Positions 7,909 through 17,200 of a stretch of DNA of 64,000 nt are shown piece after piece. Under the pieces are notes generated by a model that searched no databases, was not told the origin of the DNA, and was given only the letters and a program-made list of their open reading frames with translations. The stretch is from contig NZ_JACOPH010000002.1 in the NCBI RefSeq assembly GCF_014287635.1, forward strand, positions 124,001 to 188,000. The letters are read 5' to 3'. The stretch's first letter is position 1, and every line of letters begins with the position of its first letter. The translations under genes were made by a program, and so were the position numbers. This stretch comes from Roseburia zhanii (GTDB lineage Bacteria > Bacillota > Clostridia > Lachnospirales > Lachnospiraceae).

Positions 7909-8217
7909 CTACTGCTTATTTGCTTCGATTGTTTCTTCTAACTGTTCTTCCCGTTCCCCTAAGATCTTACGGATCTGTTCTTCCGTCACTGGATCCATTT
8001 TCTCCTGCTTATCTGCTGCCGCAGCATGCTCCTGTTGTTCTGTCTGCCCCACAATTTCTTTGATCACCCCATATTTAGCATCTTCCACAATTTCTTTTGC
8101 CTTCTCTATCTGCTGTTCTTCTACTTCTTCTTTTGTCATATAATGCACATTATAGTTTTTGACAATACTTCTTGCACATTTTTCTCTGAAATCTCTTTCG
8201 TCAATTAAATCTCTCAT
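7909..8217 (-). CDS. small charged protein of unknown function
   Basis: 102 residues from the ATG at 8217, chosen because a GAGGAG site lies just before it; an upstream in-frame ATG at 8238 lacks one. The protein is rich in Glu, Lys and Gln and is predicted mostly helical, with a possible coiled coil over the last third. I recognise no domain. It is divergent from sigG across 87 bp, so it may share control with a sporulation sigma gene, but nothing in the sequence proves that. Confidence 0.6.
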   Translation of the reverse strand: MRDLIDERDFREKCARSIVKNYNVHYMTKEEVEEQQIEKAKEIVEDAKYGVIKEIVGQTEQQEHAAAADKQEKMDPVTEEQIRKILGEREEQLEETIEANKQ

Positions 8218-8304
8218 CTTAATCTCCTCATTTATCATGAATAAAAAAAGCCAAAAGTGAGAATGATTCTACCATAACTACTTTAAGGAACTGGAGGTCT
8301 TCCC

Positions 8305-9084
8305 ATGGCTGTCTACAAAGTTGAAATCTGTGGTGTCAATACATCAAAACTCCCTATCCTCAAGGAAGAGGAGAAAGAAGCATTATTCAAAAAAATCAAG
8401 GCCGGTGATCCTGCTGCCCGTGAAACCTATATTAAAGGCAACCTGCGTCTGGTCTTAAGTGTGATCAAACGTTTCTCTAATAATAACGAAAATGTAGATG
8501 ACCTCTTTCAGATCGGATGCATCGGTCTTATCAAATCGATCGATCATTTTGATGAAACGATCGGTGTAAAATTCTCTACCTATGCGGTTCCCATGATCAT
8601 CGGTGAGATCCGCCGTTATCTCCGCGATAACGCTTCCTCCATCCGTGTCAGCCGTTCCCTGCGTGATACAGCCTACAAAGCCATCCACGCAAAAGAACAG
8701 TTGTTAAAAACATCCTTTAAGGAACCAACGATTCAGGAAATCGCTGATTCTACCGGTATTCCAAAAGAAGATTTAGTCTTTGCACTAGATGCCATCCAGA
8801 CGCCTCTTTCTCTCTATGACCCTGTTTATACAGATGGTGGCGATACCCTCTATGTCATGGATCAGGTCAAAGATAAGAAGAATAAAGAGGACAACTGGGT
8901 GGAAACACTTGCTATCGGCGATGCGATGACACATTTAAATGAACGCGAAAACCGTATCGTACATCTCAGGTTCTTTGAAGGCAAAACACAGATGGAAGTT
9001 GCAGAAGAAATCCACATCTCACAGGCCCAGGTCAGCCGTCTTGAAAAATCGGCTCTAAAAAGTATGAGAAATTATCTTTCTTAA
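8305..9084 (+). CDS. sigG: RNA polymerase sporulation sigma factor SigG
   Basis: 259 residues. The N-terminus VEICGVNTSKLP matches the SigG family closely. Region 2 (NLRLVLSVIKRF, DDLFQIGCIGLIKSID, KFSTYAVPMIIGEIRRYLRD), region 3 and region 4 (TQMEVAEEIHISQAQVSRLEK) are all present. SigG drives late forespore genes. A GGAGG site precedes the ATG by seven bases. In most Firmicutes sigG directly follows sigE in the same direction; here it points the other way, with a metallo-beta-lactamase gene between them. It converges with that gene, with 13 bp between stops. Confidence 0.95.
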   Translation: MAVYKVEICGVNTSKLPILKEEEKEALFKKIKAGDPAARETYIKGNLRLVLSVIKRFSNNNENVDDLFQIGCIGLIKSIDHFDETIGVKFSTYAVPMIIGEIRRYLRDNASSIRVSRSLRDTAYKAIHAKEQLLKTSFKEPTIQEIADSTGIPKEDLVFALDAIQTPLSLYDPVYTDGGDTLYVMDQVKDKKNKEDNWVETLAIGDAMTHLNERENRIVHLRFFEGKTQMEVAEEIHISQAQVSRLEKSALKSMRNYLS

Positions 9085-9097
9085 CTTCTGCCACCCT

Positions 9098-10696
9098 TTA
9101 GCGTTCCCATTTATCACAAAGTGAATTGATCTGGTCTGCAAATTTACCAAGTTCTTTATTTGGCATACCTTCGCAGCGGTTAATGACTGTAAGCAGTCGT
9201 TGTCCGGCTGCAAGAAGTCTTGCAAAGATATTTGAAGAAGCACGTACTTTTGTATCTTTCTTCTCTATCTGTATGCGGCTGCCCTGCGCAACCATCTCTC
9301 CTGTCAGCAGGTCAAACGTATCTCCGCTATATGGTGCATAAGCATCTTCTGAAAGTTCACTATGTAATAGTGCTGCAAAAGATTCACATACCTTATCATC
9401 TCCATGTACAACAAAGATCTTCTTTGGATGTTTGATCTTTGAAGCCCATTCTAATAAGTGATCCCGGTCTGCATGACCGCTGATACCCGGAAGATTGCGT
9501 ATCTCCGCTTCTACATGGATTGTTTCACCAAAGAGCTTTACGTCTTTGACTCCGCCAAGAAGTGCATTTCCAAGTGTTCCGGGAACCTGATAGCCGACAA
9601 AGAGGATCGTTGATTCCCTTCTCCAGAGGTTATGCTTTAAGTGGTGGCGGATACGTCCGGCTTCACACATACCGGATGCGGATATGATAACGACCGGCTT
9701 CTCAATGAAATTGATCATCTTTGACTCATCACTTGTAACTGCCACTTTTAATCCGTCAAATCCGATCGGATTGATTCCCTGCTCTACTAAAGATAAGGCT
9801 TCTTCATCAAAACAGTCAGCTACATTCTTATGAAAAATGTTCGTTGCTTCTACTGCCAACGGACTGTCTATGTATACTTCAAAATCAAGAAAACGGTCTA
9901 ATAAACGTTCCGTCTTTATCTTTCTAAGAAAATACAGCATCTCCTGTGTCCTGCCTACGGAAAATGCAGGAATGACAACATTACCGCCCCTTGCAAATGT
10001 ACGGTCAATGACTGCTGCTAATTCTCTTGAAAAATCAGGTGGTTCTACATGGTTTTTATCTCCATAAGTAGACTCCATGACAACATAATCTGCTTCTTCG
10101 ATAAATTCCGGATTCTTAATAAGCGGCTTACCGGAATGCCCAATATCACCGGAAAATGCCATCTTGACTTCTTTGTCATTCTCCCGTATCCACATCTCAA
10201 TACTTGAAGAGCCTAATAAATGTCCTGCATCGATAAATCGTACATCTAAATTCTCATCAATTGAAATCTTCTTATTGTAATCACATGGGATCAGAAGTTC
10301 GATTGCTCCTTGTGCATCATCCATATTATACAGTGGTACAACTTCCGGTGCTCCTGCACGACGTGCTTTACGGTTTCTCCACTCTGCTTCAAACATCTGG
10401 ATATGTGCACTATCCTTTAACATGATATTACACAGCTCACAAGTTGCTTTTGTTGCAAACACCTGTCCCCTGAATCCATGGCTGTATAAAAGCGGTAATA
10501 ATCCCGAATGATCGATATGCGCATGTGTGATTAAAATATAATCGATTTCCGATGGATTGACCGGAATATCCTGATTCACATACAGATCCGGTCCCTGCTC
10601 CATACCACAGTCCACTAACAGATTCTTTTCTCCAAATTTCAAAAAATGACAGCTCCCTGTCACTTCATGATCTGCCCCTAAAAATTGCAATTGCAT
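9098..10696 (-). CDS. MBL-fold/beta-CASP metallohydrolase, probable RNA-processing nuclease
   Basis: 532 residues. The metal-binding motif HAHIDHSG is near residue 55-65, and AFSGDIGHSGKP follows near 175. The middle has the beta-CASP arrangement (VVMESTYGDKNH, IPAFSVGRTQEML, IDSPLAVEAT), and the C-terminal RMBL segment contains the SGHADRDHL histidine motif. This is the CPSF73/YsH1-like bacterial group, distinct from RNase J. It probably cleaves RNA in the cytoplasm; the substrate is unknown. It lies between sigE and sigG on the same strand as sigE. The C-terminal roughly 100 residues are poorly conserved in my reading. Confidence 0.85.
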   Translation of the reverse strand: MQLQFLGADHEVTGSCHFLKFGEKNLLVDCGMEQGPDLYVNQDIPVNPSEIDYILITHAHIDHSGLLPLLYSHGFRGQVFATKATCELCNIMLKDSAHIQMFEAEWRNRKARRAGAPEVVPLYNMDDAQGAIELLIPCDYNKKISIDENLDVRFIDAGHLLGSSSIEMWIRENDKEVKMAFSGDIGHSGKPLIKNPEFIEEADYVVMESTYGDKNHVEPPDFSRELAAVIDRTFARGGNVVIPAFSVGRTQEMLYFLRKIKTERLLDRFLDFEVYIDSPLAVEATNIFHKNVADCFDEEALSLVEQGINPIGFDGLKVAVTSDESKMINFIEKPVVIISASGMCEAGRIRHHLKHNLWRRESTILFVGYQVPGTLGNALLGGVKDVKLFGETIHVEAEIRNLPGISGHADRDHLLEWASKIKHPKKIFVVHGDDKVCESFAALLHSELSEDAYAPYSGDTFDLLTGEMVAQGSRIQIEKKDTKVRASSNIFARLLAAGQRLLTVINRCEGMPNKELGKFADQINSLCDKWER

Positions 10697-10782
10697 AGTA
10701 TCATCTCCTCGCCTATTATATAATCAGATTATACCACATATTCATGTGTCATGAGTACTATTTTTATGCAATTTATCATCTT

Positions 10783-11523
10783 TTATTCCAATCTGATCAT
10801 CTCTTTTTTTAGCCGCCGCATGATCTTCTTCTCAAGCCTTGAGATATAGGACTGCGAGATGCCAAGTTTATCCGCAACTTCCTTCTGTGTCAGTTCTTTC
10901 CCCTTACCTCTCCCTACGCCATAACGCAGTTCTACGATCAGCCTCTCCCGGCCGGATAATTTATCGATTGCTTTGCCTAACAGATGATGTTCTACTTCGG
11001 CCTCGATATCCCGGTAGATCACATCTTCATCAGTTCCCAGAATATCAGAAAGCAGCAGTTCATTTCCGTCCCAATCCACATTTAAAGGCTCGTCAATGCT
11101 GACTTCCATTTTGGTTTTGCTGTTTCTTCTTAAATACATCAGGATCTCATTTTCAATACATCTGGATGCATAAGTGGCAAGTTTGATATTTTTATCCGGG
11201 TTAAAGGTATTGATCGACTTGATCAGACCAATTGTTCCGATTGAGATCAGATCTTCCACACCAATACCGGTATTGTCGAATTTTTTTGCAATATAGACTA
11301 CTAAACGCAGGTTATGTTCAATCAGACAGCTTTTCGCATATTCTGCCCCGCTTGTGGACAGCCGCATGATGCAGTCAGCTTCTTCCTCTGCTTCAAGCGG
11401 TGGTGGAAGGACTTCTGTCCCACCGATATAATGAACATCATTTTTGTTTCCTAACATCATCTGGTATACAGATGGCATCCACTTAAACTGGATCTGTTTT
11501 GGAATATTTACTTTTATATACAT
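10783..11523 (-). CDS. sigE: RNA polymerase sporulation sigma factor SigE (pro-protein)
   Basis: 246 residues from the ATG at 11523; a longer frame exists, but SigE pro-peptides begin at this position and AGAGGAAGAG precedes it. The first 20-30 residues form the pro-sequence that must be removed before the factor is active. Region 2 ([34 protein letters not shown]) is followed by region 4 ([24 protein letters not shown]). SigE runs early mother-cell transcription, including spoIVA found later in this window. The start overlaps the end of spoIIGA by 10 bases, coupling the factor to its own processing protease. Confidence 0.95.
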   Translation of the reverse strand: MYIKVNIPKQIQFKWMPSVYQMMLGNKNDVHYIGGTEVLPPPLEAEEEADCIMRLSTSGAEYAKSCLIEHNLRLVVYIAKKFDNTGIGVEDLISIGTIGLIKSINTFNPDKNIKLATYASRCIENEILMYLRRNSKTKMEVSIDEPLNVDWDGNELLLSDILGTDEDVIYRDIEAEVEHHLLGKAIDKLSGRERLIVELRYGVGRGKGKELTQKEVADKLGISQSYISRLEKKIMRRLKKEMIRLE

Positions 11524-12329
11524 ATCTCTTCCTCTTTTCTTCCCATTTTTCCACCCACACAACGGTTCAATATCATCTGGTACGGTCTGTGTTCAAACAA
11601 TCTGTCATCTGCCGCCGCTAATACTGCCGGTGCAAGTTCTATTTCTTTTTCATCCCATTTTATTTTGATTTTTTCTACCGTAAATACTTCTAATATGCCA
11701 TTTTTGCATCCGACAGAAGAAAATGGCACAAGCCGGATCGATGCCTGTTCCTGTTCTATAAGCATTTTATAAACATTTCTCGAAATAATATGTACCGGTT
11801 GTCTGACATATGGATCGATCAGATTATTCCCTGTGTCATAAAGTGCCTGCACATCTAATGTTTTCCCCTGATATTCCACACTGACCTGATAAAAACAATG
11901 CACCTTTTTTCGCCTCTGACGTAGAATATATAGAAATACCAATACCGGCACAGCCGCAGATAAAAGACACAGCTCATAATAACTGCCGCCTGCTATCGTA
12001 TGGTAGAGCCATTCCACACTTCCACCTAACAGGAGTATTGTAAAATACATCAATCCAAAGGCCTTTCCATATATCCTCTTTCCTGCCGGGAAAAAACAAC
12101 CAATGACCATTCCCGGATTCACAATAAAATGTATACAGAGCAGATAAAGATCATAATCTGTGATCACAAGAAACAGCACACAGCCAATGACACTGCTTAC
12201 TGCGGAACAAAGCAGATACCGGAGCAGTTTTTTCTTTTGCTGTAAGATCTCACTGGTTAAATAAACTGCCAGAAAATCCAGATAAAAATTACTTAGGAAA
12301 AATACATCTGCATAAAATTCATAGTTCAC
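11514..12329 (-). CDS. spoIIGA: sporulation sigma-E factor processing peptidase SpoIIGA
   Basis: 271 residues. About five membrane segments fill the first 140 residues, followed by a soluble aspartic-protease-like domain with the [12 protein letters not shown] motif (Asp in the DTGN core). SpoIIGA sits in the septum and, when triggered by SpoIIR from the forespore, cleaves pro-SigE. The gene is first in the spoIIG operon and overlaps sigE. It follows ftsZ after a strong terminator and has its own promoter with an unusual spacer. Confidence 0.93.
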   Translation of the reverse strand: MNYEFYADVFFLSNFYLDFLAVYLTSEILQQKKKLLRYLLCSAVSSVIGCVLFLVITDYDLYLLCIHFIVNPGMVIGCFFPAGKRIYGKAFGLMYFTILLLGGSVEWLYHTIAGGSYYELCLLSAAVPVLVFLYILRQRRKKVHCFYQVSVEYQGKTLDVQALYDTGNNLIDPYVRQPVHIISRNVYKMLIEQEQASIRLVPFSSVGCKNGILEVFTVEKIKIKWDEKEIELAPAVLAAADDRLFEHRPYQMILNRCVGGKMGRKEEEICI

Positions 12330-12360
12330 CCTTCACCTCCAGTTTCCTCTGCTGATGCCT

Positions 12361-12393
12361 ATTATAAAAGAGTATCCCCTGATTTTTTGTCAA
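12361..12393 (-). promoter_or_regulatory. Spo0A-type promoter of spoIIGA-sigE, 21-bp spacer
   Basis: TTGACA (12388-12393) and TATAAT (12361-12366) are both perfect but separated by 21 bp, not 17. The B. subtilis spoIIG promoter has the same oddity (22 bp), overcome by phosphorylated Spo0A. The -35 overlaps TGACAAA, one base off a 0A box (TGNCGAA), and a second near-box TGTCGTA lies at 12429-12435. Confidence 0.75.
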
Positions 12394-12435
12394 ACTGCGG
12401 AATATATTTTTGAAATTCATCTTACTAATACGACA

Positions 12436-12484
12436 AAAAAAGAAAACTGCCACATCTATGATCTAAAAAACATAGATGTGGCAG
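12436..12484 (-). terminator. rho-independent terminator after ftsZ
   Basis: A perfect 14-bp stem (CTGCCACATCTATG with CATAGATGTGGCAG, 12447-12484) is followed on the minus strand by TTTTCTTTTTTT. It separates the division cluster from the spoIIG operon. Confidence 0.9.
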
Positions 12485-12513
12485 TGGATTTCTGTCAATA
12501 TCTGAATATCTGT

Positions 12514-13743
12514 TTATTTTCTTGTCGTCTTTAGGAAGGACGGAATCTGGATATCCTTCTGCTGTACAGAACTTTCCGGTTTCTGCGGCTTCTTAATACC
12601 ACCATAATTAAACGGTGTTGTTGTCGGCTGCTGTGTATTGTTTCCTCCCATGCCAAGTGAAGAACTATGTAAACCTGAAGTCTGTGATGTTACAGGTCTC
12701 GTCGTATTGGTAAGTGGTCTTGTCGTATTGGTCATGGAACGTCCTGTTCCTAAAGAGGACTGGTATCTCATTCCCTGCATTCCTGATGATGACTGGTTCT
12801 CAAGTCCTGTCGCAATGACGGTGATCGTTGCTTCATCTGTCATGCTCTCATCATACTTCGCACCAAAGATGATATTTGCATCATCACCAGCTAAATCCTG
12901 TACATAACTTGCGGCATCATTTGCATCCATAAGAGAAATATCACCGGAAATATTGATGATAACATGGGATGCTCCTGTGATCGTTGTTTCAAGCAATGGA
13001 CTTGCAACGGCAAGTTTTACAGCTTCGATCGCCTTATCATCACCCTTTGCTTCACCGATACCGATATGAGCCATACCCTTATCTTTCATAACGGTCTGTA
13101 CATCTGCAAAGTCTAAGTTAATAAGTGCCGGAACATTGATCAGGTCAGTGATACCCTGAACTGCCTGCTGTAATACTTCATCTGCTTTTCTGAGTGCATC
13201 CGGCATGGTTGTTCTGCGGTCTACGATCTCAAGTAATTTATCATTTGGAATGACGATCAATGTATCAACACTTTCTTTTAAACGGTCAATTCCTGAAATT
13301 GCATTGACCATACGTGTCTTTGCCTCAAACTTAAATGGTTTTGTTACAACTCCTACTGTAAGGATACCCTGCTCTTTTGCAATTTTGGCAACCACAGGTG
13401 CAGCACCGGTTCCAGTTCCTCCACCCATACCACAGGTTACAAATACCATATCCGCTCCCTTGACAGCTGCGGATAACTCCTCTGCACTTTCCTCGGCTGC
13501 TTTCTGTCCAACCTCCGGCTGTGCACCTGCTCCTAATCCTTTGGTTAATTTTTCACCGATCTGGATCAGTGTCGGTGCTTTACAGAGCATCAAAGCCTGC
13601 TTGTCCGTATTCACCCCAACAAACTCTACTCCACCGATATTTTCGTCAATCATTCTATTTACTGCATTATTTCCAGCTCCTCCTACACCTATTACAATAA
13701 TCTTTGCACTGGAATCAGCATCTGTTGTTTTAATCTCAAGCAA
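12514..13743 (-). CDS. ftsZ: cell division GTPase FtsZ
   Basis: 409 residues. The nucleotide-binding [11 protein letters not shown] lies near 20 and the tubulin signature [10 protein letters not shown] near 107. The C-terminal domain with the T7 region follows. A flexible linker from about 320 contains a short repeat ([16 protein letters not shown]), and the conserved tail [12 protein letters not shown] binds FtsA/SepF-type partners. FtsZ polymerises into the division ring at midcell. The gene is last in the cluster with its own likely promoter in the 163-bp gap after ftsQ, and ends at a strong terminator. Confidence 0.97.
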   Translation of the reverse strand: MLEIKTTDADSSAKIIVIGVGGAGNNAVNRMIDENIGGVEFVGVNTDKQALMLCKAPTLIQIGEKLTKGLGAGAQPEVGQKAAEESAEELSAAVKGADMVFVTCGMGGGTGTGAAPVVAKIAKEQGILTVGVVTKPFKFEAKTRMVNAISGIDRLKESVDTLIVIPNDKLLEIVDRRTTMPDALRKADEVLQQAVQGITDLINVPALINLDFADVQTVMKDKGMAHIGIGEAKGDDKAIEAVKLAVASPLLETTITGASHVIINISGDISLMDANDAASYVQDLAGDDANIIFGAKYDESMTDEATITVIATGLENQSSSGMQGMRYQSSLGTGRSMTNTTRPLTNTTRPVTSQTSGLHSSSLGMGGNNTQQPTTTPFNYGGIKKPQKPESSVQQKDIQIPSFLKTTRK

Positions 13744-13848
13744 GGTATTTCCTCCTTCTTCTCTACCCTATATTTCTATCTGAAGTATTTTTCTTCCATT
13801 TCGTATGAAAAAACGCTATATCTTGATAAAAATAAACTCTTATACTCT

Positions 13849-13877
13849 ATAATATAGTTTTTCTTATAAATAATCAA
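13849..13877 (-). promoter_or_regulatory. probable promoter of ftsZ
   Basis: TTGATT (13872-13877), 17-bp spacer, TATTAT (13849-13854) in the very AT-rich 163-bp gap between ftsQ and ftsZ. It is a fair SigA match, though AT-rich background gives false positives. Confidence 0.45.
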
Positions 13878-13906
13878 TAAAAATTTAGATTTTTTTGTGA
13901 CTTTTT

Positions 13907-14701
13907 TTAATTTGCTTTATCGAATATGATATCCGTTGTATTTTCGGTCCAGTTTTCAATATGTAATGTTCCCTGCATCCCCGATAACTGCGGCAGGATA
14001 TAGGAAAGACGCAAGATCTTTTTGGATAGATTTTCCGAACTGCCAAGCAGGACTTCAATACTTCCATATGACAGGGAAATATCTCCGTTCCCATCGAACA
14101 TTATCTTATCCGGTACGATCTCATTTTTCTTTAACGTCTGCGTCGTTGCCAAAAGACTTTTTAAGATCTTCTCATCTTTTAATGGAAGTTTCTCATATAA
14201 AACTACCTTTTTACAGTTAAGTCCCTCAATCTGCGGAATATGTTCTATGATCTCTTTCGAAGTTTCGACGACAAATCCGTCTTTGTCAAAATATGCATTC
14301 TGGGAAATTGTGGGGATATAGAGATATCCAAGGATTCCTTTTTCATATACATGGACTTTTAAGGTATGCGGATTTTTAAGGGATATCTCCATTGTATCGA
14401 CAAATGGAATCTCTTTTGTTTCCAAAAAGCGGTATTTCAACACCACATACAGAGAATTCCATGAATAATCGTCACTTAATACGAATTTCTCGATCTGCTT
14501 ATCCGAATAATGTTCGTTGCCCTCGACAACAACTGTTTTTACCGTAAACACTTTCCAGACGATAAGAACAGCTGTTGCTATGACTGCCAGAAAAGAAAGT
14601 AAAATGATCAGAATGATCTTTCTTTTCTTTTTCCGTCTTCTTTTTTCCCTTAAAAATTCCTTTCTCTCCCTGTTATCCACTTCATATCTTTCTGCCATCA
14701 T
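13907..14701 (-). CDS. ftsQ: cell division protein FtsQ/DivIB
   Basis: 264 residues. A short, very basic cytoplasmic N-terminus (EFLREKRRRKKKRK) is followed by one membrane helix at about 29-50. The outside part begins with a POTRA domain (VKTVVVEGNEHYSDKQIEKF). FtsQ/DivIB links FtsL and FtsB-like proteins in the divisome. Its first ATG overlaps the ftsW stop by four bases, so the genes are coupled. murG, which lies between ftsW and ftsQ in many species, is absent. Confidence 0.88.
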   Translation of the reverse strand: MMAERYEVDNRERKEFLREKRRRKKKRKIILIILLSFLAVIATAVLIVWKVFTVKTVVVEGNEHYSDKQIEKFVLSDDYSWNSLYVVLKYRFLETKEIPFVDTMEISLKNPHTLKVHVYEKGILGYLYIPTISQNAYFDKDGFVVETSKEIIEHIPQIEGLNCKKVVLYEKLPLKDEKILKSLLATTQTLKKNEIVPDKIMFDGNGDISLSYGSIEVLLGSSENLSKKILRLSYILPQLSGMQGTLHIENWTENTTDIIFDKAN

Positions 14702-15819
14702 ACCATCTCCAGCTTAATTCTGCGCGATACGCTAAGTGCCAATCCCATCTCTGTTAAAAGAATCGCAACGGAAGTACCTCCATAACTGATAAACGGAAGG
14801 GTAATTCCTGTATTTGGGATCGTATTTGTAACTACTGCGATATTTAAAATCACCTGAATGGCAATATGTGCCATGATGCCAACCACGATCAATGCTCCAA
14901 ACAGATCAGGTGCATTGTTAGCGATCACCAGGAACCTCCAGATCAAAAGCAGAAATAAGAGGATCACACAGATTGCTCCAAACAGACCTAATTCTTCGCA
15001 GATGATGGAAAAGATCATATCATTCTGTGCTTCCGGTAAAAATCCTAATTTCTGCATACTTTCGCCTAAACCTTTACCGAAGAGACCGCCGGAACCGATC
15101 GCATATAATCCCTGCAATGTCTGATATCCTTTTTCATAATCTTCCGGATGCAGCCAGATTCTAAGACGCTCTGCACGATAGCTTTCTACCATGATAAAAA
15201 CGGCACCAACACCGATTACCAGACCGCCCATTGCAAGAAACTGCCCATATTTTGGGCTTGCCACAAAGAGCAGACATACCGCAATTCCAAGAATGATAAT
15301 CGCCGTACTTAAGTTATTGACAGCTACGACAACAACGATTGGAAGTACGATCGCAAGAATCTTAAATACCGTCATCAGGCTTCCGATCTGCTTTGGAATC
15401 TTACTGATGATCGTTGCTAAAAATATGATGACTGCAAACTTTGCAAGTTCGGATGGCTGGAAAGAAATTCCTCCGACACGCAGCCATCTGCTTGAACCAT
15501 TATATTCTGCACCTGCAAAAATAACTAACGTACAAAGTCCTAATGCCGCAATATATGCCAATCCACTCAGACGTGTCCATATATGATAATCCACATGTGC
15601 CACAATAAACATTCCTCCAAAGCCAATCAGTGAAGCAAGCAGCTGTTTTCTCAGGTAAAAGGCTGAATTACCAAACTTCACCTGTGCATTGTAGGAACTT
15701 GTACTGTATAACATGACCAGCCCAAAACCCACCAGAAAGATAATGATAAACAGCAGTGTATAGTCAAAATATTTGATTTGCTTTTTTTCTTTTTCCCTCT
15801 TTTCAGGTCTTCGGCTCAT
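14698..15819 (-). CDS. ftsW: SEDS peptidoglycan polymerase FtsW/SpoVE
   Basis: 373 residues with about ten membrane helices. SEDS-family signatures are visible (SSRWLRVGGISFQPSELAK, then FGKGLGESMQKLGFLPEAQ with the essential Glu-containing loop, and ISYGGTS near the end). It polymerises lipid II glycan strands with a class B PBP partner, two of which are encoded upstream. FtsW and SpoVE cannot be told apart from sequence alone; position in the division cluster favours FtsW. The gap to murD is four bases. Confidence 0.92.
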   Translation of the reverse strand: MSRRPEKREKEKKQIKYFDYTLLFIIIFLVGFGLVMLYSTSSYNAQVKFGNSAFYLRKQLLASLIGFGGMFIVAHVDYHIWTRLSGLAYIAALGLCTLVIFAGAEYNGSSRWLRVGGISFQPSELAKFAVIIFLATIISKIPKQIGSLMTVFKILAIVLPIVVVVAVNNLSTAIIILGIAVCLLFVASPKYGQFLAMGGLVIGVGAVFIMVESYRAERLRIWLHPEDYEKGYQTLQGLYAIGSGGLFGKGLGESMQKLGFLPEAQNDMIFSIICEELGLFGAICVILLFLLLIWRFLVIANNAPDLFGALIVVGIMAHIAIQVILNIAVVTNTIPNTGITLPFISYGGTSVAILLTEMGLALSVSRRIKLEMV

Positions 15820-15823
15820 AATC

Positions 15824-17185
15824 TCACTCCTTTAAGCTTCGTACAATGTCCTTAAATATCCTGCCCCGTTCTTCATAATTTGTAAACATTCCCCAGCTTG
15901 CACATGCCGGTGATAATAAGACGGCATCTCCCGATACTGCATGGTCATAACAGATATGGATGGCTTCTTCTAAGGAATCTGCCATAACAACTGACGTAAA
16001 TCCATGTGCTTTTGCTGTGCTTGCAATCTTCTCTCTTGTCTGTCCGATCAGCACTAATTCTTTTACTTTGCCGTCAAATGCATCGATCCATTCATCATAG
16101 GTAGATTCTTTATCATAGCCGCCGCCGATCAGATACGTTGGACGGTTCATCGCCTGTATTCCCTTGATCGCCGCATCCGGATTTGTACCCTTTGAATCAT
16201 TGTAGAATGCAACCCCGCGTTTTGACGTTACATATTCGATCCTGTGCTCAACAGCTGTAAATCGTTTTAATACTTCCTGCACTTTCTCAAGTGGGACTCC
16301 AAAACCGACTGCCATGGCAACAGCTGCCATTACATTTTCAAAATTATGTTTTCCTAACAGATTCAATTCATCTGTCTTGATGATCTCTGTCACTTTTCCG
16401 GCTTTTGCAAAATAAATTATATCATCTTTTAAGTAATAACCTTCTTCTAATTCCCGTTCACTTGAAAACCAGATCACAGGCACTTTTAACTGTTTACCAA
16501 AATCATGCAGAACTTCATCTTCATAATTTAATACGCAAAGATCTCCTTCTCCCTGATTTTTAGTAATGCTCTCTTTTGCTGCAATATAATTTTCCATCGT
16601 ATGATGGCGGTTTAAGTGATCTGGTGTGATATTTAAAATAGCTGTGACTTCCGGTGCAAAGGTATGGATCGTTTCCAGCTGGAAACTGCTGATCTCTGCA
16701 ACTGTCACGCTTTCTTCTGTTGTATCTGCCGCAACACTGGTATATGGTATGCCGATATTTCCAACAACAAATACTTCTTTGAAATAATTCTTCATGATCT
16801 CACCTAAAAGTGAAGTCGTTGTTGTCTTTCCATTTGTACCTGTGATCGCAAGTACTGCACCTTTTGCGAATGCATATGCAAGTTCGATTTCTCCCCAGAT
16901 GGCAATTCCCATCTCCCGCATGGTACCAACCATTGGAAGATCTGTCGGCACGCCCGGACTCAAGACTAAGATATCGGTATTTTTCATTTCTTCTTCCGGA
17001 AGTGTTCCGGTGATCAGTGCCACATCTGAAAGATCTGGATTCTTTTCATAAAACACCTGTTTATCAAGGTTTTCATTACTGTCATATAACCTGACTGCAA
17101 TCTGTTCTTTTTTCAAAAGTTCTGCTGCTGCAATCCCACTTTTTCCTGTTCCGATTACAAGAAATTTTTTCTCTCTTATATCCAT
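15824..17185 (-). CDS. murD: UDP-N-acetylmuramoylalanine--D-glutamate ligase
   Basis: 453 residues, normal for MurD. An N-terminal Rossmann-like segment (FLVIGTGKSGIAAAELL) is followed by the ATP loop AITGTNGKTTTTSLLGE near 110, then the Mur-ligase central domain (ILNITPDHLNRH) and C-terminal domain (FYNDSKGTNPDAAIKGI). It adds D-Glu to UDP-MurNAc-L-Ala in the cytoplasm. It follows mraY by 15 bp. murE, murF, murC and murG are not in this cluster. Confidence 0.96.
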   Translation of the reverse strand: MDIREKKFLVIGTGKSGIAAAELLKKEQIAVRLYDSNENLDKQVFYEKNPDLSDVALITGTLPEEEMKNTDILVLSPGVPTDLPMVGTMREMGIAIWGEIELAYAFAKGAVLAITGTNGKTTTTSLLGEIMKNYFKEVFVVGNIGIPYTSVAADTTEESVTVAEISSFQLETIHTFAPEVTAILNITPDHLNRHHTMENYIAAKESITKNQGEGDLCVLNYEDEVLHDFGKQLKVPVIWFSSERELEEGYYLKDDIIYFAKAGKVTEIIKTDELNLLGKHNFENVMAAVAMAVGFGVPLEKVQEVLKRFTAVEHRIEYVTSKRGVAFYNDSKGTNPDAAIKGIQAMNRPTYLIGGGYDKESTYDEWIDAFDGKVKELVLIGQTREKIASTAKAHGFTSVVMADSLEEAIHICYDHAVSGDAVLLSPACASWGMFTNYEERGRIFKDIVRSLKE

Positions 17186-17200
17186 ATTCGTATCCTCCTG

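Noticed and set aside
8239..8304. SigF or SigG promoter before sigG
   Set aside because: TGAATA and a GAATGATT-like segment are present but do not match either consensus well enough to call.
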